Shown here piece after piece: positions 11,701-26,700 of a stretch of DNA of 64,000 bases. The first letter of the stretch is position 1. Each line of letters begins with the position of its first letter. The notes beneath the pieces were generated by a model that was given only the letters and a program-made list of their open reading frames with translations, was not told the DNA's origin and searched no databases. The position numbers and the translations under genes were made by a program. The stretch comes from Prosapia bicincta (taxonomy: Eukaryota > Arthropoda > Insecta > Hemiptera > Cercopidae), in the NCBI GenBank assembly GCA_036971475.1, contig JBAIZL010000002.1, forward strand, positions 232,173,643 to 232,237,642, read 5' to 3'.

Positions 11701-13125
11701 AAAGATAGGCGGAATAAAGTATATAATGGTTTCATGGTATTCCCTAGTCTACCATAAGAGACAAATTGTAGCTCAAGGGCACAGACTCAGATTCACAAGA
11801 AGAATAATGAAAGATAGGCGGAATAAAGTATATAATGGTTTCATGGTATTCCCTAGTCTACCATAAGAGACAAATTGTAGTTTAAGGGCACAGACTCAGA
11901 TTCACAAGAAGAATAATGAAAGATAGGCGGAATAAAGTATATAATGGTTTTAAGGTACTACCTAGACTGAAATAAAAGACAAATTGTAGCTCAAGGGCAC
12001 AGACTCAGATTCACAAGAAGAATAATGAAAGCTAGGTGGAGAGAAGTATATAATGGTTACATGGTATTCCCTAGTCTACCATAAGAGACAAATTGTAGCT
12101 CAAGGGCACAGACTCAGATTCACAAGAAGAATAATGAAAGCTAGGTGGAGAGAAGTATATAATGGTTTCATGGTATTCCCTAGTCTACCATAAGAGACAA
12201 ATTGTAGCTCAAGGGCACAGACTCAGATTCACAAGAAGAATAATGAAAGCTAGGTGGAGAGAAGTATATAATGGTTTCATGGTATTCCCTAGTCTACCAT
12301 AAGAGACAAATTGTAGCTCAAGAGCACAGACTCAGATTCACAAGAAGAATAATGAAAGATAGGCGGAATAAAGTATATAATGGTTTTAAAGTACTACCTA
12401 GACTGAAATAAAAGTCAAATTGTAGCTCAAGGGCACAGATTCAGACTCACAAGATGAATAGGAAAACTAGGTAGAATAAAGTATATAATGGTTCCATGGT
12501 ACTCCCTGGTCCACAATAAGAGACAAATTGTAGCTCAGGGGCGCAGAGTGTGTTGCGCTGGACAATTAAGGAGAGCTGGGTGGAATAAAGTATATAATGG
12601 TTTCATGGTATTCCCTAGTCTACCATAAGAGACAAATTGTAGCTCAAGGGCACAGACTCAGATTCACAAGAAGAATAATGAAAGCTAGGTGGAGAGAAGT
12701 ATATAATGGTTTCATGGTATTCCCTAGTCTACCATAAGAGACAAATTGTAGCTCAGGGGCGCAGAGTGTGTTGCGCTGGACAATTAAGGAGAGCTGGGTG
12801 GAATAAAGTATATATGGTTCCATGGTATTCCCTTCACTAGCATAAGAGACAAATTGTAGCTCAGGGCCTCAGAGTGTGATACACAGGAAGTATATGGAAA
12901 GCTATGATGAATAAAGTATATAATGGTTTCATGGTTCTTTCTGGTCTACCATAGGAAACAAATTGTAGCTCATGGGCACTGAGTCTGATGCACAGGAAGA
13001 TTAAGGAAAGCTAGGTGGAATAACGTATATAATGGTTTCATGGTTCTTTATGGTCTGTCATAAGAATCAAATTGTAGCTCATGGGCACAGATTCTGATGC
13101 ACTGGAAGATTAAGGAAAGCTAGGT
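8768..13125. repeat. 109-bp tandem array with 340-bp and 218-bp higher-order repeats
   Basis: About 40 units of 109 bp. A typical unit includes GGAATAAAGTATATAATGG, then TTTCATGGTA, CCATAAGAGACAAATTGTAG and CTCAAGGGCACAGACTCAG. The 109-bp spacing is exact between 11222 and 11331. Between about 8861 and 9770 three near-identical 340-bp blocks repeat (8861, 9201, 9541). Between about 9771 and 10300 units alternate CTACCTGG and CTACCAGG. From about 11090 to 12400 units are highly homogeneous. Each unit holds an AATAAA hexamer next to a TATATAA string. No reading frame is conserved, so this is classed as a satellite or minisatellite. Confidence 0.96.
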
Positions 13126-15007
13126 GGAAAAAAAATTTATTTAATACGTGTTTTATCATTTACGAAGGATATGCAAATTAGAGCAATGAATGCGCATAAA
13201 GGATATAGGGTCGGAAATATATTACGTGTGCAGTGTTTCGTAACTAAAGGAAACGTAAGGTCAGTCATGGTTATGACGTAGTTAGAACTCATTAAACATT
13301 TAAAAATGGGAAATAAACTAGGAATGTAGCGTAGTAAAAGTTGTAAAGAACGGAAGCTGAACTGTATACCGTGGTAAAGTAAGGTGTTTAGATTAAAGGT
13401 TTTGAGGTAGAATATAAGCCTAATAGGCCTACAGGGAAAAACACTATGAATCAAATATAACTTGCTGAGGAATAATGTAAGATAATACATCAGCACAAGT
13501 AGTTAGTGTTTAAATAATTAATTCATTTTAAATATGAAATATGAATATTGTTTTTTGAAAATTCATTTTACTGATTAATTATTTTTTTACTTGGAATGAT
13601 AACCAATAGCAAATTAAACATTTTAAAAATTGTTTAAGCATTAAAATATTAATAAGGTATAAATACATGTTTTATTTAAGTAATTAATTGTTAATACTAA
13701 CTTGTATTATTTTATTATATAAATATTTATAATAATAATTATAAAATTTTAAAAATTTGTTGTCAACACAAGTCAGTTGCCGTGACCACTGAGTTCGTAC
13801 CTGCTGAGTCACGGAACGTGAATAATTTAATCTACAGTGGGGTATTGTTTTGCAGTTTTCTTACAATACTTTCCAATTTAAATGTTTGTCAAGGGCTTGC
13901 AGTCTCCGGTCAAACAGAAATAAATATCAAGTAAACTAACTACAAATACAAAATAATTAGGCCTATATTTTACTTATGAATCCTTACAGAAATTGCCCCA
14001 GGCATTAGACCTATCTATTTTTTAAAAAAAATTATTTTTTGAAATAAAAACCGCATAATAATAATAATTCAGTCTATTTATTGAGATAAGTTCGCCAGAT
14101 TACTCAGTTACTGAAATAAATCTATTAATTATTTCATAATATACGGATGTTTTGACACAAGAATGCAAACAGTACGACAAACTAAAAAGTTCCGTTGCAG
14201 GCTGTCACACGACCACAGTGGAACCAAAAGGCATTAAAGTAAAAGCCTCAGGTAGGTAGGGTGGGCTTGTTTACATTGTAAAGGTTACAATGACAAAGGC
14301 AGTATTGGAACTTTGTAAAAAGCTTAACTAATTTTATTATCAATGGCCATGAAAAAGTGTCAAACAAAAATAAATAGATCTGTCCTTTCTTAAAGGCTAG
14401 GACAAGACCGTGGGACTTCTTACAAACACGCACATCCCACGTCTCTGTATACTGCTATCGAAATGCAACAATAGTTTTTTTAAACATTTATCGTGAAATC
14501 TTTCGTGATATAAAGATGATCAGTCGTTTTAGGCCATAGAATCTTTCTGAAGAGGGCATTGATATTTGAGGCGAAGTTATACCCCTAAATCAACATTTTA
14601 AAAAATAAATGTCATTTTACGCAGTTATAATCCTTTTGCTAATTTAGAACTCTTAAAAATGTACACAGGTAGAAAATGAGTGAATTCAGTTTGTTTCAAT
14701 TTAAACACGTTTAAAATTTAAAATGAATAGCCTATTGCACATTATATTTGTGTAGGCCTACATCTACAGGATGGTATTTATTTGGAAATCAAATTTAGGG
14801 CTTGCATTACCTAATTAAAAGGTCTGAAAAGCAAAATTTAAATCTGCATTTTCATAAACTACTGTTCTAAAAGGTTTATCAAGCTTAAGAGAGTTCTATA
14901 AAAATTCATTACAAATTTCAACATCTGTTTTAACAATTTTCTCATGGATATAAGCAATATCTGGACAATAGATGACATATGGCGATCTTTGGACATCATT
15001 TTACGAG
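13126..15007. other. Unique AT-rich DNA
   Basis: Low-complexity AT-rich stretches with scattered TAGGCCTA palindromes (for example 13422-13432 and 14753-14761). The small minus-strand frames at 13137-13496 and 14248-14433 lack recognisable motifs and look like chance. Confidence 0.55.
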
Positions 15008-15205
15008 TACAAAAGATCGATTGAAAAGAAAAACGTGAGTGAGATCGAAGAGAAAGAAAGATCTATTGAAAAGTGAAAATCTGCGTGAAATCGAGGAGTA
15101 CGAAAGATCGATTGAAAGGGGGAGCGTGGATGAGATCGAGGAGAAAGAAAGATCTATTGAAAGGTGAAAATCTGGGTGAAATCGAGGAGTAAAAAGATGA
15201 ATTCA
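15008..15205. repeat. ~46-bp minisatellite, about 4 copies
   Basis: Repeated blocks AAAGATCGATTGAAAAG...GAGATCGAGGAGAAAG about every 46 bp, with alternate units sharing GAAAATCTG(C/G)GTGAAATC, so the true repeat may be a 92-bp dimer. Confidence 0.85.
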
Positions 15206-15972
15206 AAATTGAAAACGATAATTGAATCAACGAATAAGATAGATCGATTATGGGCAAGATCGACAAGCTCAACAAAGAAGAATTGATTTTGAAAAAAGAA
15301 ATAATCAGAACTTGAATCCATGTATTTTTAAATTCAGAACCACATTTTTTAAATTCAAGTAACTATTGCTATTAAGTAACAAGAAGTGCCCAATACATTT
15401 CTAAATACCCTTCTTTCTCTTGGGGAAAATTTTAATTTTTGCTCTAAATACCTATCTTTTCAAGAATCTCTTGACCACGTTTGCTTAACAGTAAACTATC
15501 TTTGAGTTGGGAACCGACAAGGGCAATAAAACAGCAATTCTCAATTAGAAATAATGCAAAACTACTCATGCTTATTTAGGTGTTCATCGTATGAAGCCAT
15601 TTATGACATTTTCGAAACTTTATGGATTTTATTAGGATGTAGGCCTAAATGTTCTATTTATCTAGTTGAGTGTAAGCACTAGATAGTTATCTAGTTAAGT
15701 ACTTAAATATTACTTTGTAAATCAGGTTCAGGCTTGATGAGAGCAACAAAATGGGTTGCCGAAACGTTACTTTAGTTTAAATAAATATATTGAATTGACT
15801 CGTTTATCAACAGTTATTATCCTTCACCGGGGGGAAAACTGGTTATTTCAATGCTACAGGCAGTCCTAATGGACTGAAATTACTTCTATGTGTTGAGCAA
15901 AACTGTAAATGTAAATTCAGTGGCAAATCCAAGTGTGTGGACTTCAAAGGAAACAAGCAATCGTCAACGTGT
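15206..15972. other. Unique DNA with a hammerhead-like motif
   Basis: AT-rich sequence without genes. At about 15736-15770 lies TTGATGAG, then GCAAC/GTTGC complementary arms, then CGAAACG (see findings). Confidence 0.5.
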
Positions 15973-16425
15973 GCAAGTGCCTTCCACTTACTACTTGGGC
16001 CATGTTAGCATAGTTGGATAAAGCAAATGAGTATAGGCTATATTTACATACCACTCAGTGTATAAAGCAGGTTGTGAGTAAAATCGATACTTTATGACAG
16101 TTTAACATCATAGGCCTATCTATGCAAGTGCCTTCCACTTACTACTTGGGCCATGTTAGCATAGTTGGGTAAAGCAAATGAGTATAGGCTATATTTACAT
16201 ACCACTCAGTGTATAAAGCAGGTTGTGAGTAAAATCGATACTTTATGACAGTTCAACATCATAGGCCTACCTATGCAAGTGCCTTCCACTTACTACTTGG
16301 GCCATGTTAGCATAGTTGGGTAAAGCAAATGAGTATAGGCTATATTTCCATACCACTCAGTGTATAAAGCAGGTTGTGAATAAAAGCGCTACTTTATGAC
16401 AGTTCAACATCATAGGCCTACTATA
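15973..16425. repeat. 151-bp direct repeat, three copies
   Basis: The block beginning GCAAGTGCCTTCCACTTAC occurs at 15973, 16124 and 16275, a constant 151-bp step. Each copy ends near CATAGGCCTA. The copies differ at only a few positions, so the triplication looks recent. Confidence 0.95.
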
Positions 16426-16999
16426 TTTCTTTGCTTCGTTACGTTAAAATTGGAGGTAATTCCTTTAAAACTAAATATTGCGTGAAGTTCAGTGAGAATT
16501 TTTTGACTAGATCCAAACAGTTTCATGTGGCCTAAGCAAAACCACCTTCATCGGAGAATAATTATTTTTATTTCCCATTTTATGTTTAGTGATGTATTAT
16601 TTACTTGTAATACGGCCTAAATGAATTTCATATGTAGAATCACAAAAATCAAGCAGAATTTGTATTCTTTCCAACAGTTGCTTTAAAAATATTGAATTTT
16701 ATTCAGTTCAGCATTATCGCGTTAAAAATTACACCCACATTAAGCAGTCTACTCCATTGTCTCATTTAAAGCAATTAATTGCTTTAAAGTGATCTAGCAA
16801 AATTTGTCCGCCAAACAGTGATTTGAAGTGAAAAACATTAATTATCAACCAGAATCAGAGTAAGACTCAAAATTTATATTTTATTTTAACATGACTATAC
16901 CGACAATAATAGCAGGCGTGCAGTTTATTTATATCGCACTCGGTTAATAAACTGGTCTAATAAAACCTATTAGTCGATATCGAGTTGATATTAATATGC
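16426..16999. other. Unique AT-rich DNA
   Basis: No gene or repeat recognised. Confidence 0.5.
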
Positions 17000-17522
17000 C
17001 AGACGTTCCAAGGTAATATTATTAGACCTGCATTTTTACTTCTTAGATCAGACTGACTGGGGCTAAAGAATTATTGACAAACGTGCAGTTGCACTTCTTG
17101 GTTAAACCTGGTTGAGCATAAAGAAATATTATTACTCTTGCAGTGGCACGTTATTAATCAGACTGACTGAGCCCAAGGTAATAGGCCTATTATTACACCT
17201 GAAATTTTACTTCTTAGATCAGCCTGACTAGGGTTAAAGAATTATTATTAGGCTTGGAGTTGAGCTTCTTAGTTAAGACTGACTGAGCCTAAAGAAATAT
17301 TATTACTCTTGCAGTGGCATGTTATTAATCAGACTGACTGGGCCTAAGGTAATATTATTAGGCCTGCAGTTTTACTTCTTAGATCAGATTGACTTTGGCT
17401 AAAGCATTATTAATAGGCCTGGAGTTGCACTTCTTGGTTAAAACTGGTTGAGCGTAAAAAAGTATTATTTCTCTTGCAGTGGCGCGTTATTCATCAGACT
17501 GACTGAGCCCAATGTAATATTA
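17000..17522. repeat. ~55-bp subunit array with ~165-bp higher-order repeat (left part)
   Basis: Subunits of the type CTGCAGTTTTACTTCTTAG-ATCAGACTGACT-GGGCCTAAG-TAATATTA alternate in three forms, giving a higher-order period of about 165-171 bp (CAGTGGCACG markers at 17141, 17312 and 17477). The same array resumes at 19002, so the two parts were once contiguous. Confidence 0.92.
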
Positions 17523-19001
<1,479 letters not shown>

Positions 19002-19835
19002 TATTAGGCTTGCAGTTTTACTACTTAGATCACACTGAGTAGGGTTAAAAAAATAATAACAAACCTGCAGTTAAACTTCTTGATTAAGTTGACTGAGCCT
19101 AAAGAAATATTATTACTCTTGCAGTGGCACGTTATTAATCAGACTGACTGAGCCCAACGTAATATTAGTAGGCTTGTAGTTTTACTACTAAGATCACACT
19201 GACTAGGGTTAAAAAAATATTAACAAACCTGCAGTTAAACTTCTTGATTAAGTTGACTGAGCCTAAAGAAATATTATTACTCTTGCAGTGGCACGTTATT
19301 AATCAGACTGACTGAGCCCAACGTAATATTAGTAGGCTTGCAGTTTTACTAATTATATCACACTGACTAGGGTTAAAAAAATATTAACAAACCTGCAATT
19401 AAACTTCTTGATTAAGTAGACTGAGCCTAAAGAAATATTATTACTCTTGCAGTGGCACGTTATTAATCAGACTGACTGAGCCCAATGTAATATTAGTAGG
19501 CTTGCAGTTTTACTACTTAGGCCTATATCACACTGACTAGGGTTAAAAAAATATTAACAAACCTGCAGTTAAACTTCTTGATTAAGTTGACTGAGCCTAA
19601 AGAAATATTATTACTCTTGCAGTGGCACGTTATTAATCAGACTGACTGGGCCTAAGGCAATATTATTACGCCTGCAGTTTTACTACTTACATCAGAGTGA
19701 CTAGCGCTAAAGAATTATTAATGGGCCTGGAGTTGCACTTCTTGGTTAAGACTGACAGAGCTTAAAGAAGCCTCTTGCAGTGGAACGCTATTAATCAGAC
19801 TGACTGGGCCTAAGGTAATATTATTAGTAGCTGAT
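19002..19835. repeat. ~55-bp subunit array with ~165-bp higher-order repeat (right part)
   Basis: Continuation of the array at 17000-17522. CAGTGGCACG markers lie at 19122, 19286, 19450 and 19620 (steps of 164, 164 and 170), with a degenerate one at 19778. The array runs straight into the unrelated 42-bp family. Confidence 0.93.
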
Positions 19836-22070
19836 GTTTCAAAACATACTTTTTGTCTAACCTGTTAATAACTGAGTTATGCAAAACATAGGCTACATTT
19901 TGGCTAGTAGCAAAGCCTATTTTCTGGTTAGCCTGTTAACAGCTGAATGTTGCAATATATATTTTTTGTTAGCCTGTTTGTAGCTGAATGTTGCAAATTA
20001 TACTTTGCGATTTGTCTGTTAATAGCTTAATGTTGCAAAACATTATTTTTGGTTAGGCTGTTAGTAGCAGAAAGTTGCAAAACCTATTTTATGGTTAGCC
20101 TGTTAATAGCTGATGTACCAAAAACGTAATTTTATATAGCCTGTTATTAGCTAAATGTTGCAAAATATACCCTTTGGTTAACCTGATAATAGATGTATGT
20201 TGCAAAACATATTCTACATTTTATTCGCCCTGTTAATAGCTGAATGTTGCAAAACATACTTTTTGGTTACCCTGTTAATAGCTGAATGTGGCAAATATTA
20301 CTTTATGGTTAGGCCGTTAATAGCTGATGTTGCAAAACATACTTTTTTCTTAGTCTGTTAATAGCTAAAGTTGCAAAATATAACTCTTGTCTAGCCTGTT
20401 ATTAGCTGAATGTTTAAAAACATACTTTACGGTTAGCCTGTCAAATGCTAAATGTAGCAAATCAGGCTACATTTTGGCTAGCCTGTTAATAGCTGATGTT
20501 GCAAAAAGTACTTTTGTCTAGTCTGTTACTAGCTAAATAATGCAGAGCATACTTTTTGGTTAGCCTATTAATAGCTGATGTTGCAAAACATACTTTTTGT
20601 CTAGCCTGTTAACTGATGAATGTTGCAAAACATACTTGATGGTTAGCCTGTTAAAGCTGATGTTGCAAAACACATTATGGTTAGCCTATTAAAACTGATG
20701 CTGCAAAACTTAGGCTACATTTTGTCTATCTTTTTAATAGCTGAATGTTGCAAAACATAGCCTACTTTATGGTTAACCTGTTAATAGCTGTATATTGCAA
20801 AACATAGGGTATATTCTGTCTAACCTGTCAATAGCTGAATGTTGCAAAACATAGGCAACATTTTGGCCAGCCTGTTAACACCTGAATGTTGCAAAGCGTA
20901 CTTTTTTGTTAGCCTATTAATAGCTGAATGCTGCAAAACATACTTTATGGTTAGCCTGTTAAAGCTGATGTTACAAAACATAAATAGCTGATGATGCAAA
21001 ACATAGGCTACATTTTGTCTAGTCTTTTAATAGCTGAATGTTGCAAAGCATATTTTATGGTTAATTTGTTAAAGCTAATGTTGCAAAACATACTTTATGG
21101 TTAGCCTGTTAATGCTGATGTTGCAAAACATAAATAGCTGATGATGCAAAACATAGGCTACATTTTGTCTAGTCTTTTAATAGCTGAATGTTGCAAAGCA
21201 TATTTTATGGTTAATTTGTTAAAGCTAATGTTGCAAAACATACTTTATGGTTAGCCTGTTAAAGCTGATGTTACAAAACATAAATAGCTGATGATGCAAA
21301 ACATAGGCTACATTTTGTCTAGTCTTTTAATAGCTGAATGTTGCAAAGCATATTTTATGGTTAATTTGTTAAAGCTAATGTTGCAAAACATACTTTATGG
21401 TTAGCCTGTTAAAGCTGATGTTACAAAACATAAATAGCTGATGATGCAAAACATAGGCTACATTTTGTCTAGTCTTTTAATAGCTGAATGTTGCAAAGCA
21501 TATTTTATGGTTAATTTGTTAAAGCTAATGTTGCAAAACATACTTTATGGTTAGCCTGTTAATGCTGATGTTGCAAAACATAGGCCTACTTTATGGTTAG
21601 CCTGTTCATAGCTAAATGTTGCAAAGCATCTTCCTTTTTTATCTAGCCTGTTAATAGCTGAATGTTGCAAACATATGCTACATTTTTGGTAGTCTGTCAA
21701 TAGCTGAATATTGCAAAACATAGGCTACATTTTGGCTAGCCGTTTAACACCTGAATGTTGCAAAACATACTTTATGGTTAGCCTGTTCATAGCTGTATGT
21801 TACAAAACATAGCCTGTTCTACATTTTGTCTAGCTCGTAAATAGTTGAATGTTGCAAAACATAAGCTACATTTTGGCTAGCCTGTTAACATCTGAATGTT
21901 GCAAAACGTACTTTTTTGTAAGCCTGTTAATAGTTAAATGTTGCAAAACATTCTTTATGGTTTGCCTGCTAAAGGTGATGTTGCAAAACATACTTTATCA
22001 TTAGCCGGTTAAAGCTGATATTGCAAAACATAGGTTCTTTTTGGTTAGCCTGTTATAAGCCCTGTTTGAA
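19836..22070. repeat. 42-bp array (TTAGCCTGTTAATAGCTGAA...) with 150-bp higher-order repeat
   Basis: More than 50 degenerate copies of TTAGCCTGTTAATAGCTGAA-TGTTGCAAAACATACTTTATGG. Between about 20940 and 21580 a 150-bp higher-order block is repeated four times almost without change (TAAATAGCTG markers at 20981, 21131, 21281 and 21431), while the flanking units are much more diverged. Confidence 0.95.
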
Positions 22071-22137
22071 CACACTCTAGGCAATATCCTAAACGTTATT
22101 GGTATAGGCCTAATATTTTATTGCCTAAAGTCTATGA

Positions 22138-22899
22138 CAGGGATGACAAACTTCTTAACCCTTAAGGGCCACTTCAATATTTTCAGTGAAGACGAGGGCC
22201 GCACAACGAATTCCACACTTTCATCAATTAGCCAAATGTAGACAATACGTATGTAGTATAGTATGCGTCGTATTCGAAATAATATACGTTTATGAATCCA
22301 TAAACGTTACGCAAAATATTTTCATGTACCCTACATTTATTATCAAACACAAAGGATCAAAATAGTATAACATTAAATTGGAACACATAAGGCCTATTGG
22401 AAAAATACTCTAATTTATTCAAATTTAAAATCATCCTTAAGAATGTACCTACTTCGCGTAACTGAGAACACTGCGCGGGCGCAATGGTTCATACAATTTA
22501 ATTAGAATTGAAATAGTGGCAACCTTTAGCAGAACTCGAATATGGTTGTCTGTGAGGCTGTTGCGGTGAGAGGATTTTATAAATTTCATTGTTGTAAAGG
22601 TGCAATCACAAAGGTATGTGCTTCCAAACATTGAAAGTATTTTCCTACTGAAGACACGTAGATTGGGAAATTTCTCCTCAAGCACTTTACTCCAAAATGC
22701 AGTACCGGTTTCCGACCTTTTCTAAAAAGAAGAATCACTTTGTAAGTCACAAAGCTCTCACTGGGGGCAAGAGCCGAGTTCAATCTATATCCTATACCAA
22801 TCTATACTTTCATATTTTTCATTTATCAATAAAACATAATTTAATGTTTTTAACAAGCGTCTAAAAACCAGGTCGCGGGTTGCTATTTGGCCTTCCCTG
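22138..22899 (-). mobile_element. Internally deleted hAT-family DNA transposon
   Basis: The left end CAGGGATGACAAACT, followed by AAGGGCC and GAGGGCCGCACAAC, has the layout of hAT termini. The right end, read on the minus strand, is CAGGGAAGGCCAAAT (11 of 15 matching). Flanking 8-mers GTCTATGA (22130-22137) and GTCTGCTA (22900-22907) share 5 of 8 positions and could be a decayed 8-bp target duplication. The interior keeps only the transposase C-terminus. At 762 bp it is far shorter than an autonomous hAT. Confidence 0.72.
22449..22721 (-). pseudogene. hAT transposase C-terminal (dimerisation region) fragment
   Basis: The minus-strand frame reads SETGTAFWSKVLEEKFPNL, then ILSMFGSTYLCDCTFTTMKF, then SSHRNSLTDNHIRVLLKVA. 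This matches in character the C-terminal dimerisation region of vertebrate and arthropod hAT proteins of the GTF2IRD2/Buster kind, where LSxFGSTYxCExxFSxMK and LTDxHL blocks are typical. The frame is closed upstream by TAG at 22722-22724, and the catalytic DDE domain is absent. Clearly a remnant; subfamily assignment is from memory of the motif. Confidence 0.72.
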
Positions 22900-23752
22900 G
22901 TCTGCTATGTTATTCACAGAAATACAGAAGAAGAAAGAGTTTCAGATAGGACATGTAGGATATAAATTGTTTTGATTTTACTATGCTAAAAATATATAGA
23001 CTATACTGTAACTGAAATTATATTGTTTGATTTGAAACAGACTAACTTAAATATAATTTTTAGATTTCTAAGTTTATTTCTTTCGTTTCAAATTAGGCCT
23101 ATTAATGCATAAACAAGGAAATATGTTAATCATAATATGGTATTATACTCATGGTATAATATGTTAATTATAATATGGTAATAGGGTCTCATACTCTCAA
23201 ATACTATTCTTTATAGTCCTTTATTTATTTGTTTAGGAACAGTTATAGACAAATTAAAATTTGAAACAGGTCATTAGGTTACATTATCTTAAATAGTCAA
23301 TGCCTGGAGAAGAACTTCATGTATTTTACATTGAATTTTATTTTCTTAATGTAGGCCTATTGTCAGTGTTTTTGAAAACTCTGTTTGGATGTCGTTTTTA
23401 ATTTCTAAATGTAGGCCTACTTAATATTTAGGCTATTTCTTAAACAGTTATAAACCTATAGCCTAATAAATAAATGTTTAGCTTAAAAAGGGAATTTAGG
23501 TTTGGAATCGAAACGGAGAGCATTCCTTTAGATAAATTAAGATTTAAAATTTACTGTCTATAATTGGACATGATAGGCTCTAGGCCTAAATAATAGTTGA
23601 ACACCAAATAGTTGAACAATAGCCTCCTAGTAGGCGTATAAAAAAAATGTAGACACTAGGCAAACCCCTTTTCCTGAAATAAGGTAACCTAAATATTAGT
23701 CTACTAGGCATGATAAAAATAATTTAGATTTTAAAAAATATTGTTAGCAATT
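22900..23752. other. Unique AT-rich DNA rich in TAGGCCTA
   Basis: No gene recognised. The palindrome TAGGCCTA or its core recurs several times (for example near 23095, 23352, 23413 and 23581). Confidence 0.5.
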
Positions 23753-25498
<1,746 letters not shown>

Positions 25499-25513
25499 AT
25501 GAAACCTAATTAA
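25499..25513 (+). promoter_or_regulatory. Minimal upstream ORF (4 codons) before the engrailed start
   Basis: ATG AAA CCT AAT TAA ends 13 nt before the engrailed ATG. A stop (TGA, 25500-25502) in the main frame also lies here, so translation cannot start further upstream in that frame. If this sequence is in the mature leader the uORF could dampen initiation; that is inference. Confidence 0.5.
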
Positions 25514-25526
25514 ATTTAACTGGATT

Positions 25527-26700
25527 ATGGCTTTAGAAACAGAGCGGTGCAGTCCAAGTAATGCTTCCAGTCCGGGTCCGACTTCAAACAGACGTCCTGG
25601 ATCAGAAGGAGGTAGTTCATCCGGATGCCCTCAGGCTAAACCTGTCAAAGAAAATGGCGGCGAAGAACATCTTACTGTGGTCACAAAACCGAGATCAGCA
25701 TTTCACCAGATCGCACTTCTAGCGCAGTTTCCTTCGGAAAGTCAAGAAACATCTGTTTCGGTCACGTTTAACAAAGGAAGTAAGACGGGGGAAGTGGCAA
25801 ACTCTAAACTTAGGCCTAGCGATGAGTTAGTGAGGACTGATAGTGGTGATTCTACTCATTATAACCCCGAGGAAGGTTCAGAAAGGACAGTGTTTATTTC
25901 CCAGTTTACAAAGCAAGACGAAATACCTATTAGAACCCTATCAAACGACAGCTCGTCAGGAAATCCGCCTTATAGTACAGAATCGTCCCCACCCGCTAGT
26001 CCTGTTTTACCGACAAGTCCGGCCAATTATCGTGCAGAAATACCTCCTTTTTCACTGGTTTACGGCTTTGGCATGATACCGAGATTTCCTATAAATTTTC
26101 ACCTGCCTCCTGGTTCGTATCCGGACGTAGACCGTCGGTTCCACTCTTTGGCGAGCTTACCGATTTCGGTTTCCACAAAACCTTCAGAACTTTCTGCATC
26201 GTTATCTTCCAGAAATTTTCAAGAGTGTCAAAGTTCAGTAGACAGCGGAATGTTCAATCACCAACGGGTCGCCGTGGCAGCTTCCAGATACAGACCTAGT
26301 TCGTCGTGCAGTTCTGCCTCCAGTGTCCAAGGTTCACGATGTAACTACTGCCGATCTCCGTCTCCAAGAGTTCCTCCCAGTCGATCACCTTCCCCCAACC
26401 ATCAAGCCGGAGGGTCGTCGCTAACCTTTTCTGTTGACAACATTCTTCGACCTGAATTTGGAAGGACAGCTGTAATATCCAGTAATCGAAGCTTAAAGCG
26501 GTCACAACCGGTTGCACGTCAGCCGAAGACAACGAGTTCGGAGAGTATCACCATAGCTACTCCTCCACAGAAGTCTCCGACATCTTCCAACGTCTCAGGA
26601 GACAGTCAGTCTAATGCGACTTGCGATAACAAAGACAACAACGGACCTGTCTGGCCAGCGTGGGTGTACTGCACTAGATATTCGGACAGGCCTTCATCGG
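25527..26700 (+). CDS. en: Engrailed/invected homeobox protein, first coding exon (EH1 and EH2)
   Basis: Engrailed proteins are nuclear homeodomain transcription factors that set segment polarity and neural identity, mostly as repressors. This exon encodes 391 residues plus one base of a Gly codon. It is Ser/Pro-rich and mostly disordered. EH1 (TFSVDNILRPEFG, residues about 300-312) is the motif that recruits the Groucho co-repressor. EH2 (WPAWVYCTRYSDRPSSG, 376-392) is the motif that contacts Extradenticle/Pbx. An RSPSPRVPPSRSPSP run precedes EH1. The exon ends at CATCGG|GTAAGA (donor GT at 26701), just after EH2, where an intron is also found in other engrailed genes. The start is supported by an upstream in-frame stop and by A at -3 and G at +4. 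The homeodomain (EH4), EH3 and EH5 are not encoded here. Engrailed versus its paralogue invected cannot be decided without the next exon. Confidence 0.95.

Noticed and set aside
25843..26532. Smaller open frames inside engrailed exon 1 (25843-26076 plus, 26296-26532 minus)
   Set aside because: Shadows of the engrailed frame with no independent support.
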